A stretch of 64,000 nucleotides of DNA from Axinella damicornis. Lineage: Eukaryota > Porifera > Demospongiae > Axinellida > Axinellidae. The DNA lies in contig OZ007515.1 in assembly GCA_963931865.1 (NCBI GenBank), positions 4,761,321 to 4,825,320 of the forward strand, written 5' to 3'. This document shows positions 12,291-23,907 of the stretch, in pieces. Position numbers and translations under genes: made by a program. Below the pieces are notes generated by a model, which saw only the letters and a list, made by a program, of their open reading frames with translations, was not told where the DNA came from and searched no databases. The stretch's first letter is position 1; every line of letters starts with the position of its first letter.

Positions 12291-12900
12291 GGCAACTCTC
12301 CCATGAGTGGAGGCTAAAAAGAAGAAGGTATTGAGATGACTATCGGCATCTTGTGATCAGTGGTACATTCCAGTGTACGACAGTTCTATAGCCAGACTTT
12401 ACATTCCGCCGCATGCAAAAAATCATCTGGGAACGAGAATCTCGACAGTTCTGCGTCTACCGTTGTAGGTCTGGGGGTCTGGGAACAAGACTATTGGTCT
12501 GTTTGCAAGCAACACGGCACAAAACAGAAACAGCGCAGGGACGTGCACTGTTCTCCCCCCGCCCTATGTAAAAATCCTGGTGAGAACACTGTTAAGTCCA
12601 GACCATGGGTGATTGACCGCTCTCCATCTGTGGAGAAAGCAATGGATGACCATTCTGCAGGAATCACTGTTGTTGTTTGTGAGCAGTCTATCAGTGACAA
12701 ACGTTCCTTCCCTGGTAGGAGTGAGAGCTGTGGGGGAAAAAAAACAAACTTACCGGTAGGCTGTTAGCTATCTGTGTACGATGGTAATTGGTGGAGTTTC
12801 CCCCATTAGGGATGCAAATGTAGAGTTATCGTTTAACCACAAGTGCCCAAACCTGTATATATAATGAAAAGAATGTGTAGGGGCTTGTATACTGAACAAA

Positions 12901-13121
12901 CCGTAGTCGCACGTTATTAGGCGCAGCTCAACTATGGTGCATATTTGCTGTTGGGCGCAGGTTCGACTCTCATCAGCTGGCAGTTTCTGGAAGAAGACCA
13001 GTGTCGAGTGGAAAAACTATAATTCCAAATGAGCACACTTCCTGTTCGAGGAATACTATTCTAAATTAATCGCATCTTGTCCTGTGGATAGGCACATTTG
13101 CCTAATAATGTGCGACTACGG
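12901..13121. mobile_element. MITE-like element with about 22-bp TIRs
   Basis: The left end CCGTAGTCGCACGTTATTAG pairs with the right end, which reads CCGTAGTCGCACATTATTAG in reverse complement, one mismatch in 20. The 220-bp interior has no coding capacity. It contains GGTTCGACTCTC, which resembles a tRNA B box, but no tRNA fold was found. The ends begin with CCGTA like the two TA-flanked elements at 14.4 and 30.2 kb, but no clean target duplication is visible. Confidence 0.65.
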
Positions 13122-13284
13122 TATTGTCCCAGACATGGGTTTCTTATGATCCGAAAACCCACCAAAGTTTGTTGGTGCATGTCTTAGTGAATGTGATCAG
13201 TAGTTTCCTGTTCCTGGGAGGCTTCCTACTGTAACACTGTTCAGCTGCTGGTGGGGCTTGCTAATTGGCTGCTGATGTCCCTAG

Positions 13285-13675
13285 CCTCGTTCCCAGTCCC
13301 ACGCCCAGCATTGCGTTGCTTGCGGTACGGTAAAGCGGGGAGGGCCTGGTACATGTACATTTCCTCACGTGAGCATGACGTGATCGAAAAATGGCAAAAT
13401 TTTCAGAATGAGGACACTACGTTTTGCATGTTATTCAACCATCTACACGTTCAACGCTCGGTAAGTATGACAGTCGCCCCCCGCTAGCTAGATATATGTG
13501 ATATCTTACCTGGTACCTTCGCTCTTCTGAGACCCACATACGCCCACGTTCATTTAGGTCTTTCCACCGTCTTTCTACCCTTGACGTCACTCACGTGAGG
13601 AAATGTACCAGGCCCTCCCCGCTTTACCGTACTGCAAGTGACGAAAAGCTCGGTGTGGGCCTGGGAACGAAGCGA
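13285..13675. mobile_element. Foldback miniature element with long arms
   Basis: A 390-bp element with arms of about 100 bp. Left arm motifs CCTCGTTCCCAG, GGTACGGTAAAGCGGGGAGG and TTTCCTCACGTGAG are matched in reverse on the right by CTCACGTGAGGAAA, CCTCCCCGCTTTACCGTACT and CTGGGAACGAAGCGAG. It is the longest member of the GTTCCCAG foldback family here. The centre has no coding sequence. Confidence 0.8.
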
Positions 13676-13753
13676 GATTGTCCCCACAAGTGCTGAAGAA
13701 GGCGGCCTTTATGTCGGTCTATTATGGGTGGCCCTAGTCTCATGCCCAGACGT

Positions 13754-13809
13754 CCAAGAGTGCACAATGACATCATCGTCATTGCGATGATGTCATCATG
13801 CACTCTTGG
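13754..13809. repeat. Palindrome of CRE/ATF-like sites
   Basis: A near-perfect inverted repeat: CCAAGAGTGCACAATGACAT pairs with ATGTCATCATGCACTCTTGG. It packs several TGACATCA/TGATGTCA motifs that resemble bZIP (ATF/CREB) sites. It may be a small foldback element rather than a regulatory site. A related TGATGTCAT cluster occurs at about 21953-21985. Confidence 0.55.
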
Positions 13810-14367
13810 TGGGGGGTATAGTAGTCCAGGGAGGTTGGCCACCGCATAGATCACGTTGACTTTCTGTCATGTGACAAGTGGACAGTTATTAAAAGTTATT
13901 GCAAATATCCCTACGAATAGAAGACTGCTTCTGGGGCTGCTATGGAATGTTCCTAGTTGGCAATTGTTGAACGCACTTTGCAAATCGACGAGACTGCACT
14001 GAACCTCCACTCGAGTCTCACGGGACAGATGTTTGCAGCGCACGTGGGGCCATCTGGCCCGGGAGACTACTTCCACTCGTTTCTGCCATGCCGCAACTGA
14101 ATCTTGAAGGGCTCAGCCTTTTGTAAGACAACAGATACCAACACTTCCTGTGAGTCGATGTTCCAGGTGATTGCGTCGGGGCTCGATGGTGGAAACTGTC
14201 GAAATATTATCTATGGAAGTACTGTACGTAAGTTACGTAATTCATATTATCGGATTGCACATGACTTTAATGAGCAAAGGTCAGCCTTGGCCGTCCTCCT
14301 CTGATAGTAGTCATCCCGTGTGTGTGTTTGTAGTCTGTTACCACTATACCATATGGTTGCAACTATA

Positions 14368-14923
14368 CCGTAGATCGGGAAATTTTTGCCGTAATTAATT
14401 TTCGTCGATACAGCATTACGACGAAAAATAAAAACACGCAATATTTTCAACGTCGAATAAATTATGATTCTACTAAGCGTGTGAGTTTTCGTGAATCGAA
14501 GTACAAGTATGGCTCTGCTGCGCTACCAGAAACCTGTCGATGGTGTTCCCGATCCTGGAAGATCGCTGAGCTCTTCCAGCCCAGCGCGCGATCGCGGAAG
14601 CGAACTTCTGAAGGCAGTTGGAACCGCGGACCAAAACAGACGGGTGAAATCTTTCGAGGTAAGTAGCCGATGACAGTTCCCTCTCTATCAGTGATACGGC
14701 ATGGGTGTCTGCTGCATTCCCTCGCTCGCGCTGATCCGACGCTCCAGCTCCTCTCCAATGGCGCGACATGGTATCCGGTCCCAGGAACGTGCACGTACGT
14801 GTACGCGTGAACGAAATTTTCGCGTGGTTTAATTTTCGTCGGTGTGCTCGAGCGACGAAAATAAAACAACGCGAAAAATTAAAAGGCGAAATATATTTAA
14901 TGCGAAAATTTCCGGATCTACGG
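14368..14923. mobile_element. TA-flanked MITE, CCGTAG termini
   Basis: The termini are CCGTAGATCGGGAAATTTTT on the left and, in reverse complement, CCGTAGATCCGGAAATTTTC on the right, flanked by TA on both sides as for Tc1/mariner-type insertions. Inside, AATTTTCGTCG and CGACGAAAAT pairs recur at both ends as sub-terminal inverted repeats. The open frames within are short, disagree between strands and look fortuitous, so this is a non-autonomous 556-bp element. Confidence 0.75.
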
Positions 14924-16224
14924 TAGTACCAATACAAGTAAGTTACCCCTCTGAACACGGTGGCTGAGTCGGTAATTCTACATGTAGGAACACACAATAA
15001 TAACCCCCAAAAATCTCTAATCGCTAACATAATAACAGCATACCATTCATCTTCAAGCATTTCCATGACCAACAACACTCCCAGGGTCATATTATGCTGC
15101 TCCAATGCTCTAAACTGCTTTAATTATGCTTCCAAGAGATGCTCACATTCTTGGCTTTGATTGCCATGATAGAACAGCTAGAACTAGGCTGACAGGTTGA
15201 AGGCTAATTTCATGACTCTGCCATGTTTACTTCAAGGGGCAACCGCACTCCTGGTAGGTAGCTGTTGCAACTCACTGGTAGCGTGTATGGCCATGCTCAG
15301 TCGATCATTCAATCTAGCAACATCAGCAAAAGATACAAATGCGCTATTATGCTCTTAACAGAGCTTCATTTTGCCAGCATAATTATGCTCTCGAGCATAA
15401 TTTGATTAAGGCCTAGCAACACACAATGCACGCATACACTGTCTCAACAAGAGATAAGCTTCAGGACACACAACATACATTCACAACATGCACACCTTCA
15501 CAGCTGTTTGGTGCTATGATGTCTTTCCTCCTTCCCTCCCCTCCCTCCCTATCTCCCCCCTCCTTCCCTCCCTCCTTCCCTCCCTCCTTCCCTCCTCCTT
15601 CCCTCCCTCCTTCCCTTCCTCCTTCCCTCCTCCTTCCCTCCCTCCTTCCACAGGGGACATTTTGGGTTGTGTGAACGAGTACTTCTACCATGGCAGCAGT
15701 TATAGCAATGGCTGTTTAGCAAGCCACGAAGTCTTTGTAGTGGAAATGAAGCATGGGGTTTAGCGACAGTCACTAAATCATTTGATCCCATGTTACCAAT
15801 GCATAATTACTGCCAAGCATTGAGCAAACCATTATTCTGGTCTGGATTTGTTTTCACCTTGTGTGTTTGTTGACAAAATTTAATGTTGTGCCACTGATTA
15901 GAAGGTACCTGTTTACCAAATGAGATGTGCCAGCTTTTGTTACACATTAGGTACAGGCATACACAATCAACAGCCAGTACATTGACTTCCGCAATACCCC
16001 TTACAAGGTTGATATCTAGTTACGCGCCTTGAATACAGATTTCCCGCGGTTTGAATACAGATTTCCTGCGCAAGCCCGCGGAGTGCTGCATTCTGATTGG
16101 TCAAAGTTGGTGAGCGTAAGCTTTTTGGCGGGAGTTTTGAAATTCTTTTGATGGACCGCACAGCACCACCTGTTTTTTCATTTGGTAGTAAACAGCTGAA
16201 TAGGTAATGCACGCTTAACCGCGC
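14924..16224. other. Spacer before the tandem array, no gene seen
   Basis: No supported coding region. A fragment at about 15232-15290 (GGGGCAACCGCACTCCTGGTAG) matches the start of the repeat module found at 23.9 and 38.1 kb. A CT-rich tract lies at 15522-15651. At about 16025-16100 there is a short near-duplicate of TTGAATACAGATTTCC(C/T)GCG. Confidence 0.5.
15522..15651. repeat. Polypyrimidine tract (CCTTCCCTC)n
   Basis: About 130 bases made almost wholly of C and T in imperfect TCCC/TTCC units. Open frames over it encode Pro/Ser-Leu on one strand and Gly/Glu/Arg on the other, and are low-complexity artefacts. Confidence 0.95.
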
Positions 16225-19200
16225 TGTGTCCCGATGATCTGATGGACTTGCTGCCGGGTAGTGTGCTCTACGGAGGGGTGGAGAACCAGCGTACTGTAGC
16301 TAGCCACTGATTGTGTCCCGATGTCCTGATGGCTTTGCTGACGGGTTGGGCGCTCTGTGCAGTGGAGAACCAGCGTGGAGATTTGTTCTAGGTGAGTGAA
16401 CATGCAAATCTATTCCTCTTTCCATTACTGTAGCTATTTTGTCCCGATGTCCTGAAACCTTTGCTGACGGGTTGTGCGCTCTGTGCGGTTGAGAACCAGC
16501 GTGGAGATTTGTTCTAGGTGAGTGAACATGCAAATCTATTTCTCTTTTCATTACTGTAGCTATTGTGCCGTGATGTCCTGAAGGCTTTGCTGACGGGTTG
16601 AGCGCTCTGTGCGGTGGAGAACCAGCGTTGAGATTTGTTCTAGGTGGGTGAACATGCAAATCTATTCCTCTTTTCGTTACTGTAGCTCTTGTGCCGAGAT
16701 GTCCTGAAGGCTTTGCTGATGGGTTGTGCACTCTGTGCAGTGGAGAACCAGCGTTGAGATTTGTTCTAGGTGGGTGAACATGCAAATCTATTCCTCTTTT
16801 CATTACTGTAGCTATTGTGTCCCAATATCCTGATGGCTTTGCTGCCGGGCTGTGCTCTCTACAGAGGGGTAAAGAACCAGCGTGGAGATTTGTTCTAGGT
16901 GAGTGAACATGCAAATCTATTCCTCTTTTCATTACTGTAGCTATTTTGTCCCGATGTCCTGATGGCTTTGCTGATGGGCTGTGCTTTCTACAGAGGGGTA
17001 AAGAACCAGCGTGGAGATTTGTTCTAGGTGAGTGAACATGCAAATCTATTTCTCTTTTCATTACTGTAGCTATTGTGTCGCGATGTCCTGAAGGCTTTGC
17101 TGACGGGTTGTGCGCTCTGTGCGGTTGAGAAAGAGCGTGGAGATTTGTTCTAGGTGAGTGAACATTCAAATCTATTCCTCTTTTCGTTACTGTAACTATT
17201 GTGTCCCGTTATCCTGATGGCTTTGCTGCCGGGCTGTGCTCTCTACAGAGGGGTAAAGAACCAGCGTGGAGATTTGTTCTAGGTGAGTGAACATGCAAAT
17301 CTATTTCTCTTTTCGTTACTGTAGCTCTTGTGTCGAGATGTCCTGAAGGCTTTGCTGACGGGTTGTGCACTCTGTGCGGTGGAGAACCAGCGTGGAGATT
17401 TGTTCTAGGTGAGTGAACATGCAAATCTATTCCTCTTTTCAGTACTGTAGCTATTGTGTCCCGATATCCTGATGGCTTTGCTGACGGGCTGTGCTCTCTA
17501 CAGAGGGGCAAAGAACCAGCGTGGAGATTTGTTCTAGGTGAGTGAACATGCAAATCTATTTCTCTTATCATTACTGTAGCTATTGTGTCGCGATGTCCTG
17601 ATTGCTTTGCTGCCTGGCTGTGCTCTCTACAGCGGGGTAAAGAACCAGCGTGGAGATTTGTTCTAGGTGAGTGAACATGCAAATCTATTTCTCTTATCAT
17701 TACTGTAGCTATTGTGTCGCGATGTCCTGATTGCTTTGCTGCCTGGCTGTGCTCTCTACAGCGGGGTAAAGAACCAGCGTGGAGATTTGTTCTTGGTGAG
17801 TGAACATGCAAATCTATTTCTCTTTTCATTACTGTAGCTATTTTGTCCCGAAGACCTGATGGCTTTGCTGACGGGCTGTGCTCTCTACAGAGGGGTAAAA
17901 AACCAGCGTGGAGATTTGTTCTAGGTGAGTGAACATGCAAATCTATTTATCTTTTCGTTACTGTAGCTATTGTGTCCCGATGTCCTGATTGCTTTGCTGC
18001 CTGGCTGTGCTCTCTAAAGAGGGGTAAAGAACCAGTGTGGAGATTTGTTCTTGGTGAGTGAACATGCAAATCTATTTCTCTTTTCATTACTGTAGCTATT
18101 GTGCCGTGATGTCCTGAAGGCTTTGCTGACGGGTTGTGCGCTCTGTGCGGTTGAGAAACAGCATGGAGATTTGTTCTAGGTGAGTGAACATGCAAATCTA
18201 TTCCTCTTTTCGTTACTGTAGCTCTTGTGTCAAGATGTCCTGAAGGCTTTGCTGACGGGTTGTGCACTCTGTGCAGTGGAGAACCAGCGTGGAGATTTGT
18301 TCTAGGTGAGTTAACATGCAAATCTATTCCTCTTTTCGTTACTGTAGCTATTTTGTCCCGATGTCCTGAAGGCTTTGCTGACGGGTTGTGCACTCTGTGC
18401 GGTGGAGAACCAGCGTGGAGATTTGTTCTAGGTGAGTGAACATGCAAATCTATTCCTCCTTTCATTACTGTAGCTATTGTGTCCCGATGTCCTGATTGCT
18501 TTGCTGACGGGCTGTGCTCTCTACAGAGGGGTAAAGAACCAGCGTGGAGATTTGTTCTAGGTGAGTGAACATGCAAATCTCTTTCTCTTTTCGTTACTGT
18601 AGCTCTTGTGTCGAGATGTCCTGAAGGCTTTGCTGACGGGTTGTGCACTCTGTGCGGTGGAGAACCAGCGTGGAGATTTGTTCTAGGTGAGTGAACATGC
18701 AAATCTATTCCTCTTTTCAGTACTGTAGCTATTGTGTCCCGATATCCTGATGGCTTTGCTGCTGGGCTGTGCTCTCTACAGAGGGGTAAAGAACCAGCGT
18801 GGAGATTTGTTCTAGGTGAGTGAACATGCAAATCTATTTGTCTTATCATTAGTGTACCTATTGTGTCGCGATGTCCTGATTGCTTTGCTGCCTGGCTGTG
18901 CTCTCTACAGCGGGGTAAAGAACCAGCGTGGAGATTTGTTCTTGGTGAGTGAACATGCAAATCTATTTCTCTTTTCATTACTGTAGCTATTTTGTCCCGA
19001 AGACCTGATGGCTTTGCTGACGGGCTGTGCTCTCTACAGAGGGGTAAAGAACCAGCGTGGAGATTTGTTCTAGGTGAGTGAACATGCAAATCTATTTCTC
19101 TTTTCGTTACTGTAGCTATTGTGTCGCGATGTCCTGAAGGCTTTGCTGACGGGTTGTGCACTCTGTGCGGTGGAGAACCAGCGTGGAGATTTGTTCTAGG

Positions 19201-20606
19201 TGAGTGAACATGCAAATCTATTCCTCCTTTCATTACTGTAGCTATTGTGTCCCGATGTCCTGATTGCTTTGCTGCCTGGCTGTGCTCTCTACAGAGGGGT
19301 AAAGAACCAGCGTGGAGATTTGTTCTAGGTGAGTGAACATGCAAATCTATTTCTCTTTTCATTACTGTAGCTATTTTGTCCCGAAGACCTGATGGCTTTG
19401 CTGCCTGGCTGTGCTCTCTACAGAGGGGTAAAGAACCAGCGTGGAGATTTGTTCTAGGTGAGTGAACATGCATATCTATTTCTCTTTTCATTACTGTAGC
19501 TATTTTGTCCCGTTGTCCTGATGGCTTTGCTGACGGGCTGTGCTCTCTACAGAGGAGCAAAGAACCAGCGTGGAGATTTGTTCTAGGTGAGTGAACATGC
19601 AAATCTATTTCCCTTTTCATTACTGTAGCTATTGTGTCGCGATGTCCTGAAGGCTTTGCTGACGGGTTGTGCACTCTGTGTGGTTGAGAACCAGTGTGGA
19701 GATTTGTTCTAGGTGAGTGAACATGCCAACCTATTCCTCTTTTCATTGCTGTTAGCTATTGTGTCCCGATGTCCAGATGGCTTTGCTGCCGGGCTGTGCT
19801 CTCTACAGAGGGGTAAAGAACCAGTGTTGAGATTTGTTCTAGGTGAGTGAACATGCAAATTTATTCCTCTTTTTGTTACTGTAGCTCTTGTGTCAAGATG
19901 TCCTGAAGGCTTTGCTGACGGGTTGTGCACTCTGTGCGGTGGAGAACCATCGTGGATATTTGTTCTAGGTGAGTGAACATGCAAATCTATTCCTCCTTTC
20001 ATTACTGTAGCTATTGTGTCCCGATATCCTGACGGCTTTGCTGCCGGGCTGTGCTCTCTGTGCTGTTGAGAAACAGTGTGGAGATTTGTTCTAGATGAGT
20101 GAACATGCAAATCTATTCCTCTTTTCACTACTGTAGCTACTGTGTCCCGATGTCCTGATGGCTTTGCTGATGGGTTGTGCACTCTGTACAGTGGAGAACC
20201 AGCGTCGAGATTTGTTCCAGTTGAGTGAACATTCTTATTTTTACTGTAGCTATTGTGTCGTGATGTCCTGATGGCTTTGCTGGCGGGCTATGCACTCTAT
20301 GGAGTGGAGCGTGGAGATTAAATTTGTTCTAGGTGAGTGAATGTGAAAATCTATTTCTCTTTCAATTACTGTAGTTGTTGTGTCCTGATGTCCTGATGAC
20401 TTTGCTGCCTGGTTGTGCACTGAGCGGTGAAGTACCATCGTGGAGATTATATTTGTTGTAGGTTAGTGAATCTATTCCTGTTTTCGTTACTGTAGCTACT
20501 GAGTCCTGATGGCTTTGCTACCTGATTGTGTGCTTAGGGGTGGACAACCAGTGTGGAGATTTAATTTGTTCTAAGTGAGTGAACAATGAACATGCAAATT
20601 GATCCC
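16225..20606. repeat. Tandem array of about 34 copies of a 126/129-bp unit
   Basis: The unit occurs in two sub-types differing by 3 bp (GCACTCTGTGCAGTGGAG versus GCTCTCTACAGAGGGGTAAA), so every copy keeps length divisible by three. Copies are similar in the centre and degrade at both edges. On the plus strand nearly every unit carries a donor-like TTCTAG|GTGAGT, a perfect octamer ATGCAAAT, a pyrimidine tract and an acceptor-like TTACTGTAG, in that order. This implies 42-nt introns and 84/87-nt exons. In one plus frame the implied exon reads SRCPDGFADGLCSL...EPAWRFVL. The minus strand is open for up to 599 codons with a 42/43-residue repeat (LHVHSPRTNLHAGS...), but any stop-free frame in a unit divisible by three gives that for free. 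It is either a satellite or an array of mini-exons. The array ends at a poly(C) run. Confidence 0.95.
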
Positions 20607-21663
20607 CCCCCCCCCCCCCCCCCACTCTGCTGTGTTTCGGTCGCATGAAAATCGAAGGCCAAACCAAATTCACAAAGGTTTCACCAAACTGCATAGCTGC
20701 CAAAGGAAACTAAATTGACTCTTTCTAACCAAATTACAACAAGTACTTCACTGAATAATTTAAATGTAATCACCCTCCACACACACTCACACAAACATTC
20801 ACTGTGTTATGTGGTTGCCCAGGGTGACAGTACTGCCCAGGGTTATGCAGTGCTGTGTTCTACTCTGCTGATGGTTCCTGAGGCCTAAACAGTACTGAAA
20901 GTATTCAAAGAGGTGAGTATAGTTGATATTGCTGTACAGTATAACCAAGCGCAATTGCTCAAGAGAAGTGTATGTTGTGACAATAATAATCTAGACTACA
21001 AGTATGTGAAGTGTAGGTTGTGACAACTAATCAAGTGCTTCTTCTTCTGATTGATAATGTCTTGCCTAAAGATACATAATACCATTGGGGCATTTACACT
21101 GCATAGTCTTTGACTCTACTGGCTAAGCACTACTTTACATCCATTACCTAACTGGTCATACACCAGGGGCATAGGCAGTGGGGGGGAGGGGGTTTCTGAA
21201 AACCCCCCTTTGGACCAGACCGAGATTTCAAACAGAGGCCCAAATGCAGTAGCTTTTTTGTGTGCAGTCAAATAAAATGTTTCTATAGTGCCCAAACTGA
21301 TGTTAGGTACCACTCAGATGCACACGTACAAAGCATGTTTTTTTTTCTTTTCAGAGACTTTCAGACTCACTCACCCATAATAGCTATGTACAGCAGATTG
21401 CAAGCATTGGCACAATTGGATAAGTAAATGGCTTTCTGCTTAGATTCATGGGGTGATTGCATATTGTGGTTTGTTGGCTGTTGCAAGACAATTGCAATCT
21501 GTCATGCATGTTCATGTATCCTCTAAAACTTGCTAGGAGTAAAGGTGACTTGGGTAAAGGCTATGTTGGCTGGTGTATGCTCTTCTTGTTTGCTGAAACG
21601 CTAGTTAACCATGTGTTTCAGGGGTTGCAAGCAACAGTTACCTTAAAACGATTTGCCCAACAG
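20607..21663. other. Spacer after the array; no gene seen
   Basis: It starts within a run of about 20 C residues (20604-20623). Around 21165-21210 is a GGGGCATAGGCAG...GGGGGG motif followed by its complement CCCCCC. This resembles the GGGGCGTAGCCA-type ends of dispersed elements; a related motif is at 25990-26035. No open frame of interest until the PDZ-like exon at 21664. Confidence 0.45.
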
Positions 21664-23791
21664 AAGTGCAAGTTCACATGATAAATGGAGCTAATGGGCT
21701 GGGCCTGCGGATCGTCAACAAAAACAACTGTATCATCATCTGCAACGTCATCAAGGGGGAACAGGCACACAGGTATGTGAGATCACCATAGCTTCATCCC
21801 TGTCCAGTGCCCTCTATAGATTTGGAGGCCTGGAGACAAGGCTAGTGTGTGTATGGAAGCTTGGAGTATACTTGGGAGCTTGACTGTCATTTCAAGTCAT
21901 CTCAACTCTGTTGATGATAGAACAGAAGGTAGTAAAACTTAATCTCTGTCCAACGATGTCATCATGACATCATTGTCATCATATCATGACATAGCTATTC
22001 AGGGGCACTATATTCCCCTCTGCAGGGATGGCTGAATCAAGGCAGGCGATGTTTCTTCTGATGATGGATGGGAAGATTGTGGTGGACCTGAACCACAAGG
22101 GGGTAGAAGGAGTTCTGGAGTCGGCCCAGCAGGTTGTCCAGCTTGTGGTCACTAAAGGGGTGAGAGCTCTGCAGTATGGCTGATGTTTCAACTACATGTT
22201 CTGAACAAATGTGTTGGAGAACATATCTGGAGCATGTAGCTAGTCATGCAAGCAGAGTTTTCCATGCTTGAGTTAGAGATCCCTTCTTAAATTCAGACTG
22301 GAGCACTGGCAACTTGAACTCCATTAGATTTGTCTATTGGGAAAAAATGAATAATTTGGCTAAAGGGAAGCTGCTGCATCTGATTGGTAGCTTTATAGAT
22401 GGTTTGGGAAGTGGAAGACTATCAGAACAGCCCTTGCTGCAAAGTCATGTATTAGTAATACAGTAGAGGAAACATGCAACTGAAACGATTTTGTCTTTTA
22501 CTCAACAGATACAGTCCATCCCGGAGAGCCTGGCTGATGAAATTGGAGTGCTTGGCACTTCTGAGATTGTTTGTGGAAAGGGTCGACTGAGGAAGTGGGT
22601 CACTCTATACAATCTGGCAATGGCTGAGTTGAGAACGTCGAGGGCTGTGGATATTGTCCAGAGTGTGCTCCAATACCTGGAAGAGCATGACACACCCTGC
22701 TGGCACCAGGTTCGTGACACATGGCACATTGTGCATGTGTACATCTTCTGCATGCTATCACCATGATAACATTGTTGTCACTCAGTACTCCACAAAAGAG
22801 GCAGGCCAGAAGGTTGCTGAGGTATATACTTCTGCTGTGTCATGCCGGAGGGCAGGTGAATGTTTGATGCATATCACTGTAATGTGTTGATCCATTTCTT
22901 TACACAATGGTATGTATATTCAAGTTTGGTCTGTTTCTCTTATACATGCAAGCACCTTTACACATGCGCATCTCTGGTTTTTAGGCCTCCACAAGAGCAG
23001 CTGGCACCTCCCCTCCCCTCTACCCTCCTTCAGGAGCCACCCACCCCTACCTCTGCCCTCTCTTAGGAGCTACTTCCCCCTACCTCTGCAGCTGCCCTCC
23101 CTCAGGAGCTGCCTCCCATCAACTTCAGGAGTTGCACAGTCTCTGCTAGTCTCCAGCAGACTCTGCAGTCTCTGCTAGTCTCCTGGTCCTTTATCACTTT
23201 TAGGACACAAGCAACACAATTAAACTTAGGCTTTCGTTCCAAAATTCTAGATTATACCATAAGCTTACTCGCATGTTTTTTTTTCTGCATGTGCTAAGGC
23301 TGCATGGGTTGGGTCCTCACAACAATACACCTGACTTAAGTAATCTGTGATCTTGGCAATTGCATTTTGTTTCAAATCTCTCTAATGATTCAAGCAAACG
23401 TGTACAACAGGCGGTAGCAAGAACTGATGTGCAAGCTCTAGAATAAATTAATGCTAACAAAAATGCACACATGTATGGTAAAACTGAACTGGTGAAAAAT
23501 ACTTGGTCAGTCAGCAGCATTACAAACAATCTGTAAAACATACAAACTTAATACACTCCTGGTACATGTCTTCCCCTAGCTCTGCCCTCTCCCATGCAGG
23601 AGCCGCCTCCCTGCACCGGTACCTCTGCCTTCCCTAAGGAGCCACCTCCTACCACCTCTTCCCTTCTGCAGGAGCCACCTCCCCCCACCTCTGCCCTCCC
23701 CCAGGATTGGCTTTCCCCACCTCAATCTGCCCTCCCCCAGGAGCCACCTCCCCAACTCACCACTCTCCCATCTCCAACCCTCATGGAGTAG
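21664..23791 (+). CDS. Uncharacterised multi-exon gene, PDZ-like domain and Pro-rich tail (possibly decayed)
   Basis: Exon-like blocks with good splice sites: 21664-21772 (VQVHMINGANGLGLRIVNKN..., a GLGL carboxylate-binding loop as in PDZ domains); 22026-22160 (MAESRQAMFLLMMDGKIVVD..., the second half of the fold); 22509 to about 22709 (IQSIPESLADEIGVLGTSE..., helical, family unknown); 22785-22820 (YSTKEAGQKVAE); then Pro-rich blocks from 22985 and from 23581, the last with repeats of QEPPPPTSALP ending at TAG 23791. The second to fourth blocks join in frame. The first and second do not: the CACAG|GG junction leads to a stop. So either the first junction is misplaced or the gene is damaged. 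The 5' end is not found. A decayed partial duplicate lies at 31.8-33.0 kb. Product name unknown. Confidence 0.4.
22211..23440. repeat. Segmental duplication, copy A (partner 31783-33040)
   Basis: This interval is repeated in the same orientation at 31783-33040. Both copies begin GTGTTGGAGAACATATCT and end near AGCTCTAGAATAA, and share exon, intron and Pro-rich segments with small indels. Copy A keeps the splice acceptor and open exon; copy B does not. Copy A is therefore the probable parent. Confidence 0.85.
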
Positions 23792-23907
23792 TGCAGGTGC
23801 GTGTTTGTGTGAGTGTCCTGTGTTGTGTGTTGTGTACATGTTGTGTATGTGTGTGTGTGCAATATTGTGTGGCGTAATTTACTTGATAATAATTATCCCT
23901 ATAATTC

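Noticed and set aside
12360..12767. 135-codon plus-strand frame
   Set aside because: No domain, no splice context and no similarity I recognise; it sits between a LINE relic and a MITE and is probably fortuitous.
12940..13000. Possible tRNA or SINE head suggested by GGTTCGACTCTC
   Set aside because: Only a B-box-like match; no acceptor or anticodon stem could be drawn, and it lies inside a small TIR element.
16300..20182. Minus-strand frames of 289, 243, 599 and 157 codons with an LHVHSPRTNLHAGS repeat
   Set aside because: The unit length is a multiple of three, so one stop-free frame per unit yields long frames automatically. The frame contains no recognisable fold and runs against the strand that carries splice-like signals. 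Kept only as part of the repeat description.
16225..20606. CRISPR-like array
   Set aside because: The units are contiguous near-identical 126/129-bp copies without unique spacers, in a eukaryotic genome with introns.
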